From Prevotella sp. MA2016 (GTDB lineage: Bacteria; Bacteroidota; Bacteroidia; Bacteroidales; Bacteroidaceae): a stretch of DNA of 64,000 bases. The DNA lies in assembly GCF_000619825.1 (NCBI RefSeq), contig NZ_JHUW01000006.1, positions 611,168 to 675,167 of the forward strand. The letters run 5' to 3'. This document shows positions 59,517 to 64,000 of this stretch, one piece after another (within the stretch, counting starts at the first letter, position 1; every line of letters starts with the position of its first letter). The position numbers and the translations under genes are program-made. The notes beneath the pieces were generated by a model. That model did no database searches. It was not told the origin of the DNA and saw only the letters and a program-made list of their open reading frames with translations.

Positions 59517-60668
59517 TCCCATCAACTCTGTCGCGATACGACGAGCCTCGGCATCTGTCTGGATGTAGGTGTCGTAGCTGGGGTTCTTATCGAAGGTGGC
59601 ACGCTGCATGGTCTCGGCGATGATGTCGCCCATCTGCAGGAAACCGCACTTGTCCTCCAGGAATCCACGGTTCACAATCTCGTTGGCAGCATTCACGATA
59701 CAGGGCATGTTACCACCCTTGTCGATAGCCTCGAAAGCCAATGCCAGGCAACGGAACTTCTCCAAGTCGGGCTCGAAGAACTCCAAATGCTGGGCCTTGA
59801 ACAGGTCGAGACGCTCACCACTCAGGTGCAGGCGCTGGGGGAACGAGAAGGCGTACTGGATAGGCAGGCGCATATCGGGCACACCCAACTGGGCCTTCAC
59901 CGAACCGTCCTGGAACTGAACGGCACTGTGCACAATGCTCTGGGGGTGAACCAATACCTGAATCTGTTTGGCATCAACACCAAACAGCCACTTGGCCTCA
60001 ATCACCTCAAATCCCTTGTTCATCATCGACGCTGAGTCGATGGTGATCTTGGCACCCATATCCCATGTGGGGTGGCGCAGGGCATCGGCCTTGGTCACGT
60101 GGGCTATCTCCTCCATCGACTTCAGACGGAATGGACCGCCAGAAGCTGTCAGCAGAATTTTTTCAATCGGGTTCTGATCCTCGCCAACCAGACTCTGGAA
60201 GATGGCAGAGTGCTCACTGTCAACAGGCAGGATAGGGGTGTGGTACTGCTGGGCCAACTGCAGAATGAGCTCACCGGCAACAACCAGTGTCTCCTTGTTG
60301 GCCAGACAGATGGTCTTACCAGCTTTGATGGCGTGGATGGTGGGGTTCAAACCAGAGAAACCTACCATCGCTGTCAGCACCATATTGATGGGACCAGCTT
60401 CTACTATCTCGTTGAGTGCCTGTGCACCGGCATATACTTTTACGTCGGGCATATCACTCATCAGCGACTTCAGTTCGTCGTAACGTGCCTCGTTGGCTAT
60501 CACGATAGCAGCTGGCTTGAACTTATGAGCCTGTTCGGCCAACAGTTCTACCTTATTATTAGCAGTCAGGCAATAGACCTCGTAAAGGTCGCTATGCTCC
60601 TCGATCACTTCGAGTGCCTGAGTTCCTATCGACCCCGTAGAGCCGAGAATAGCTATTTGTTTCTTCAT
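59511..60668 (-). CDS. dxr: 1-deoxy-D-xylulose-5-phosphate reductoisomerase
   Basis: A 385-residue NADPH enzyme of the MEP isoprenoid pathway. The nucleotide-binding motif ILGSTGSIGTQ is at the N-terminus, ANKETLVVAGEL in the catalytic domain, and the metal/substrate loop is PVDSEHSAIFQ. GGPFR and TWDMGAKITIDSASMMNKG with the conserved Glu are present. It makes MEP for undecaprenyl-phosphate and quinones. The start overlaps the rimM stop by 4 bp. The last codons enter the 7-bp repeat. Confidence 0.96.
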   Translation of the reverse strand: MKKQIAILGSTGSIGTQALEVIEEHSDLYEVYCLTANNKVELLAEQAHKFKPAAIVIANEARYDELKSLMSDMPDVKVYAGAQALNEIVEAGPINMVLTAMVGFSGLNPTIHAIKAGKTICLANKETLVVAGELILQLAQQYHTPILPVDSEHSAIFQSLVGEDQNPIEKILLTASGGPFRLKSMEEIAHVTKADALRHPTWDMGAKITIDSASMMNKGFEVIEAKWLFGVDAKQIQVLVHPQSIVHSAVQFQDGSVKAQLGVPDMRLPIQYAFSFPQRLHLSGERLDLFKAQHLEFFEPDLEKFRCLALAFEAIDKGGNMPCIVNAANEIVNRGFLEDKCGFLQMGDIIAETMQRATFDKNPSYDTYIQTDAEARRIATELMGR

Positions 60669-61174
60669 AATTCTAAAATGCCTTCCGGCAGTTTTACTAT
60701 TATTTGTTGTTTCTTTGTATCTACTTGGGTAATCAACTCTTCTGAAGCAGGAATCAGTTTGCCGTCTTCCAGTTCAAAGAGGATATTGATGGTGGCATCA
60801 TCAACCGAAGCAATTCTGCCTGCGGTCTTACCGGTGTTGGCATCCACCAACTCAAAGCCCACAATGGCTGCCCACGATAACTGCTCGTTTTCATCCTCGG
60901 CCATCTCACGGGGGAAATAAACCTCGCAGCCGGTCAACTCTCGAGCGCGCTCCTGAGTATCGATGCCTTCAAACTTCATCAGCGCATTATCGTCGGTCTT
61001 AAAACGGTACTCCTCTATAAAGAAAGGTACAAGGATACCATCCATATCGAGCACCAGGTAGTCGGCATCGGTACGGTCGAATACGTCGTCGTCGAAGAGA
61101 AAGCTGATCTCTCCCTTCACGCCGTGCGCCTTGCCCAGCTTACCTATCTTATATACTTCTTCTTGTCTAATCAC
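60665..61174 (-). CDS. rimM: 16S rRNA processing protein RimM
   Basis: A 169-residue ribosome maturation factor that binds S19 and helps 30S head assembly. It has the N-terminal RimM barrel (YKIGKLGKAHGVKGEISF) and a PRC-barrel C-terminal domain (about 95-169, IVGFELVDANTGKTAGRI). Length is normal. It overlaps both neighbours by 4 bp (murA upstream, dxr downstream), typical of tight translational coupling in this operon. Confidence 0.93.
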   Translation of the reverse strand: MIRQEEVYKIGKLGKAHGVKGEISFLFDDDVFDRTDADYLVLDMDGILVPFFIEEYRFKTDDNALMKFEGIDTQERARELTGCEVYFPREMAEDENEQLSWAAIVGFELVDANTGKTAGRIASVDDATINILFELEDGKLIPASEELITQVDTKKQQIIVKLPEGILEL

Positions 61175-62493
61175 TTCTCACTTCTCGTTATTTTCGCGCC
61201 GAGGGCGTTCAGACGGGCTTCGATATTCTCGTAGCCACGGTCTATCTGTTCAATATTGTCGATACGACTAGTACCGTTAGCGCTCATGGCTGCTATCAGC
61301 AGGGCGATGCCGGCACGGATATCAGGACTCGACATGCGACCACCGCGAAGGGTGATCTTACGGTCGTGACCCACCACCACTGCACGGTGCGGGTCACAGA
61401 GGATAATCTGAGCACCCATGTCGATAAGTTTGTCAACAAAGAACAATCTGCTCTCGAACATCTTCTGATGGAACAGTACACTGCCGCGAGCCTGGGTGGC
61501 TACTACTATCAGCACACTCAGCAGGTCGGGGGTGAGACCTGGCCAAGGAGCATCGGCAAGTGTCATGATGGTACCATCGATAAACGACTGTATCTCATAG
61601 TGCTTCTGGCGTGGTACCCATAGGTCATCGCCTTCAACCTTGATTTTCACACCCAGGCGACGGAAGGCATCGGGGATGATACCCAGATTCTCTACACTTA
61701 CATTTTTGATGCGCACGCCATCACCACACATGGCAGCCATGCCAATAAACGAGCCTACCTCGATCATATCGGGCAGAATCTGATGGTCGGTGCCATGCAA
61801 GCGCTCCACACCTTCGATGGTGAGCAGGTTGGATGCGATACCGCTGATACGGGCACCCATGCTGTTCAGCATCTTACAGAGCTGCTGCAGATAGGGCTCG
61901 CAGGCTGCATTATAGATAGTAGTAGTGCCTTTGGCAAACACGGCTGCCATGATGATATTGGCAGTACCCGTCACCGAAGCTTCGTCGAGCAACATATATG
62001 AGCCCTTCAACTCCTTAGCCGAAATCTCAAAGACGTCACGACCTTCCACACGGTTGAAGGTGGCACCTAACTTCTGGAAGCCCAGGAAATGGGTGTCCAG
62101 ACGGCGACGACCAATTTTATCACCACCTGGTTTGGTGATGACTGCCTTTCCCATGCGGGCCAGCAGCGGACCGATCATCATCACACTGCCACGCAGTTCT
62201 GCACATTTCTTGACGAACTCGTCGCTCTGCAAGTAGTCGAGGTTCAGATCATCAGCCTTAAAGGAATAGGCATTCTCCCCTCCTTGGGAGGGGATGGGGG
62301 AGGTCTGTACACCAATATCACGCAGCAGCTGGATGAGGTTGTTGACATCACGTATATTGGGAATATTGCGGATAATCACCTCTTCCTCTGTCAACAATGA
62401 AGCACAGATAACCTGCAGGGCTTCGTTCTTGGCACCCTGTGGGGTGATAGTTCCTTGCAGCAGATGGCCGCCTTCGATGATAAATGATGCCAT
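61171..62493 (-). CDS. murA: UDP-N-acetylglucosamine 1-carboxyvinyltransferase MurA (Cys-to-Asp type)
   Basis: A 440-residue enolpyruvyl transferase, first committed step of peptidoglycan synthesis. The N-terminal GAKNEALQ and RRLDTH blocks are normal. The loop that holds the active-site Cys in E. coli (GGCxIG) reads KPGGDKIG, with Asp125, the variant linked to fosfomycin insensitivity in Chlamydia and Mycobacterium. Residues 63-75 (QTSPIPSQGGENA) are encoded by a GC-rich palindromic repeat (62274-62305), an in-frame insertion in a loop. It starts 5 bp after the DUF4290 stop. Confidence 0.95.
   Translation of the reverse strand: MASFIIEGGHLLQGTITPQGAKNEALQVICASLLTEEEVIIRNIPNIRDVNNLIQLLRDIGVQTSPIPSQGGENAYSFKADDLNLDYLQSDEFVKKCAELRGSVMMIGPLLARMGKAVITKPGGDKIGRRRLDTHFLGFQKLGATFNRVEGRDVFEISAKELKGSYMLLDEASVTGTANIIMAAVFAKGTTTIYNAACEPYLQQLCKMLNSMGARISGIASNLLTIEGVERLHGTDHQILPDMIEVGSFIGMAAMCGDGVRIKNVSVENLGIIPDAFRRLGVKIKVEGDDLWVPRQKHYEIQSFIDGTIMTLADAPWPGLTPDLLSVLIVVATQARGSVLFHQKMFESRLFFVDKLIDMGAQIILCDPHRAVVVGHDRKITLRGGRMSSPDIRAGIALLIAAMSANGTSRIDNIEQIDRGYENIEARLNALGAKITRSEK
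62274..62305. repeat. GC-rich palindromic repeat inside murA
   Basis: CCCCTCC (62277-62283) and GGAGGGG (62287-62293) form a perfect 7-bp inverted repeat with a 3-nt loop, followed by ATGGGGGAGG. It looks like the dispersed GGGAGGGG/TGGGGGAGG elements I associate with Bacteroidetes intergenic regions. Here it is translated in frame in murA. Confidence 0.65.
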
Positions 62494-62498
62494 ATAGG

Positions 62499-63089
62499 TT
62501 ACTTCTTTTTCTTCTTTTTCTCGTCTGTCTGAGACACCTTCTCAAATCTGAAGGCGTTCAGATCTATCTGGATAACACCGTCGGTAAAGCGAGCCAGGTC
62601 GCTGGCCACGCGCTCGTCGTCCATCGAACCATGTCCGAACAGGGCCAGGTCGCGCTTCATCTGATTGGCGGTATATCTCACCAACACATCACGCTCTTCG
62701 CCTTCTGGCATGGTCTTCAACTTTTTGAACAGCTCCTCTACCAGTCTGCCGTAGTGGCGCAGATGTACACCGTCCTTGGGCAACTTCATGGGCTGGGGCT
62801 TGGCCAAAATCTTGTCGGCTTCGCTGATGTCGAAAGGCCAGTCAATCTCCAACTCTCTATGACTCATCAGATACAGATGGTTCCAGAGGGTCTGCTCATA
62901 GTCGTCGTTCTCCCTCAACTGAGGGTTCTTGGTCTCCATCAGCTTCACGATGGTCTGAGCACACTGCAGTCGCTCCTGTTTGGTAGGCAACTCGCAAGCC
63001 ACTTCAATCATCTTTTGGATCTCGCGTCCGTATTCCGACATCACCAGCTTCTCGCGCTGTGTGTTGTAATCTAATCCTTTTATATCCAT
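62499..63089 (-). CDS. DUF4290 protein
   Basis: A 196-residue protein of the Bacteroidetes-specific DUF4290 family, from the ATG at 63089 (MDIKGLDYNTQREKL); the in-frame TTG further up lies in the 7-bp repeat. It is mostly alpha-helical and ends in a Lys-rich tail (a run of six Lys). No membrane segment or signal is seen, so it is cytoplasmic. It sits between tsaB and murA, as I recall it doing in other Bacteroidales. Function is not known to me. Confidence 0.85.
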   Translation of the reverse strand: MDIKGLDYNTQREKLVMSEYGREIQKMIEVACELPTKQERLQCAQTIVKLMETKNPQLRENDDYEQTLWNHLYLMSHRELEIDWPFDISEADKILAKPQPMKLPKDGVHLRHYGRLVEELFKKLKTMPEGEERDVLVRYTANQMKRDLALFGHGSMDDERVASDLARFTDGVIQIDLNAFRFEKVSQTDEKKKKKK

Positions 63090-63095
63090 AAAATG

Positions 63096-63142
63096 TTCAA
63101 TGTTCAATCTTCAGCGTTCAATCTTCAACGTTCAATCTTCAA
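63096..63142 (-). repeat. Seven-copy 7-bp tandem repeat (TTGAANN on coding strand) at the tsaB-DUF4290 junction
   Basis: On the plus strand TTCAA (once TTCAG) begins at 63096, 63103, 63110, 63117, 63124, 63131 and 63138, an exact 7-bp period. About three copies lie in tsaB and encode its last residues (LLKIER). The rest fill the spacer up to the DUF4290 ATG at 63089. Confidence 0.92.
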
Positions 63143-63826
63143 TAAGTCCTTCGGTTTCTTGGCCACAAAGTCCTTCAGATAGTAAGGCACAAAGTAAGCC
63201 ACGTCCTCGGTCTGATCGTTCAGCAGACGTTTCTCTGCCAATGGCTGCATCCACTTGGCGAGTGGTTCGATGCCCTCTATCAGGTGGGCATTGGGGTGAT
63301 TAATGGTTTCCATGCATTTCTTGGCACCATTGCCGAAGAAATACACAGGGCGTTCGTCCAGATATTCCTTGTAGGTCTCTGCAGTCACCACGTCGGCACC
63401 TATCTCACGAACAGGTTTCAAAGCTCTGTCGTAGATACCGGCATACACCTCCATACGGCGTGCGTCGAGCATAGGGCAGAGCAGGGCGTTCTCTTCTGGT
63501 ATCTCTCTCAATAGTACTGGTACGCATAACAGTTCCAAAGTAGGAACAGCTATCAACTTCAGGTTGCGACCATAGCAGATTCCTTTTGCCATCGATACAC
63601 CAATACGCAGTCCTGTATAAGAACCAGGACCGCAACTCACTGCCACCGCATCAAACGGAATGGCATGATTATCGGTGAACGAGAGTGCCTCGTCAACCAT
63701 GGTACCAAGACTTTCAGCGTGATTAGGACCGCTATGATCCTCCTGCTGGAAGATGACGTGCGAATCCTCCGAAACAGCTACGGAACAAACATCCGTGCTG
63801 GTTTCAATATGTAATATCGTTGACAT
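63125..63826 (-). CDS. tsaB: tRNA threonylcarbamoyladenosine biosynthesis protein TsaB
   Basis: A 233-residue ASKHA-fold protein that partners TsaD in making t6A37 in tRNA. The signature GPGSYTGLRIG and an N-terminal HIETSTDVCSVAV with NHAESL are present. It is first in the leftward six-gene operon, with a -7 box 30 bases upstream of the ATG. Its C-terminal LLKIER is encoded in the 7-bp repeat, so the natural end of the protein may have been altered by repeat growth. Confidence 0.93.
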   Translation of the reverse strand: MSTILHIETSTDVCSVAVSEDSHVIFQQEDHSGPNHAESLGTMVDEALSFTDNHAIPFDAVAVSCGPGSYTGLRIGVSMAKGICYGRNLKLIAVPTLELLCVPVLLREIPEENALLCPMLDARRMEVYAGIYDRALKPVREIGADVVTAETYKEYLDERPVYFFGNGAKKCMETINHPNAHLIEGIEPLAKWMQPLAEKRLLNDQTEDVAYFVPYYLKDFVAKKPKDLLKIER

Positions 63827-63856
63827 ACTTTTTTAAAATCGTATTTTAATAAAGTG

Positions 63857-63864
63857 CAAAGGTA
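63857..63864 (-). promoter_or_regulatory. Bacteroidetes -7 box (TACCTTTG) for the tsaB-rseP operon
   Basis: Minus-strand TACCTTTG, 30 bases before the tsaB ATG. No -33 TTTG at standard spacing. Confidence 0.6.
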
Positions 63865-63928
63865 CGCATTTTTTTATCAACCGCCACCTTTTTATCAGAA
63901 ATTAACGAATCAACCCTCAAAATGACGT

Positions 63929-63994
63929 GAGTTAACTCAAAAAGACTTTTGAATTAGCTCAGAAAGACTTTTGAGTTAACTCACGGTTTTTGGG
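63929..63994. repeat. Three-unit 22-bp tandem array (GAGTTAACTC / AAAGACTTTT)
   Basis: Units begin at 63929, 63951 and 63973, exactly 22 bp apart. Units 1 and 2 are the palindrome-like GAGTTAACTC (unit 2 GAATTAGCTC), two bases, then AAAGACTTTT. Unit 3 keeps GAGTTAACTC but then diverges. It lies upstream of tsaB and may run on past the window edge. Confidence 0.85.
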
Positions 63995-64000
63995 AGCAGG

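Noticed and set aside
63929..63994. CRISPR array or att site
   Set aside because: Only three units, no spacers, no cas genes, and no integrase or tRNA next to it.

Overview
The window reads as chromosomal DNA from a member of the Bacteroidales, most likely Prevotellaceae (Prevotella, Segatella or Xylanibacter). The evidence is three SusC/SusD outer-membrane pairs, many Bacteroidetes-type -7 promoter boxes (TAnnTTTG), a MurA with Asp in place of the usual active-site Cys, the Bacteroidetes-restricted families DUF4290 and DUF4292, and a short C-terminal tail typical of secreted Prevotella proteins. The species call is an inference. No rRNA, tRNA, transposase, phage or CRISPR locus was found.

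Region 1 (about 1-12.2 kb) is an envelope block. A lipid A acyltransferase and an LPS kinase point left. Diverging from them, a NodB-type deacetylase, an ArnC-like GT2 and an LTA-synthase-like transferase form one operon. Converging on that is miaB, an MsbA-like ABC exporter, a second LTA-synthase-like transferase and an ArnT-like GT39. Together they look like machinery for decorating lipid A or a related glycolipid with an amino sugar and a phospho-group.

Region 2 (12.5-32.4 kb) is a large polysaccharide utilization locus (PUL1). It holds a ThuA protein, a ThuA-GH9 fusion, a translationally coupled membrane-anchored receiver-AraC regulator, a ROK sugar kinase, a NagB-type deaminase, a sugar MFS permease, two SusC/SusD pairs, a tandem-module surface lipoprotein and a GH18 chitinase. 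The gene content suggests a chitin-like or glucosamine-containing glycan: GH18 cuts it, SusC/D import it, GH9 may finish it, and kinase plus deaminase feed fructose-6-phosphate.

Region 3 (32.4-42.6 kb) is housekeeping: dgt and dut on divergent promoters, a TPR protein, a DUF4292 lipoprotein, an EnvC-like protein, an M20 deacetylase, TerC, ComEC and an AEC permease.

Region 4 (42.6-58 kb) is PUL2. A one-protein propeller/Y_Y_Y/LuxR sensor-regulator diverges from SusC, SusD, a SusE-position lipoprotein, a single polypeptide that carries a polysaccharide lyase, a GH88 unsaturated uronidase and a GH2, and a second GH2. The three enzymes in one chain can act in sequence on a uronic-acid polysaccharide; this is the most striking system in the window.

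Region 5 (58.1-63.8 kb) is a tight leftward operon: tsaB, DUF4290, murA, rimM, dxr, rseP. It is bracketed by two short tandem arrays that share an exact 22-bp period but not a sequence. Its junctions carry 7-bp-period TTGAA repeats, and murA contains an in-frame GC-rich palindromic repeat. In two genes (tsaB and the last GH2) the C-terminal codons are supplied by the neighbouring repeat array.
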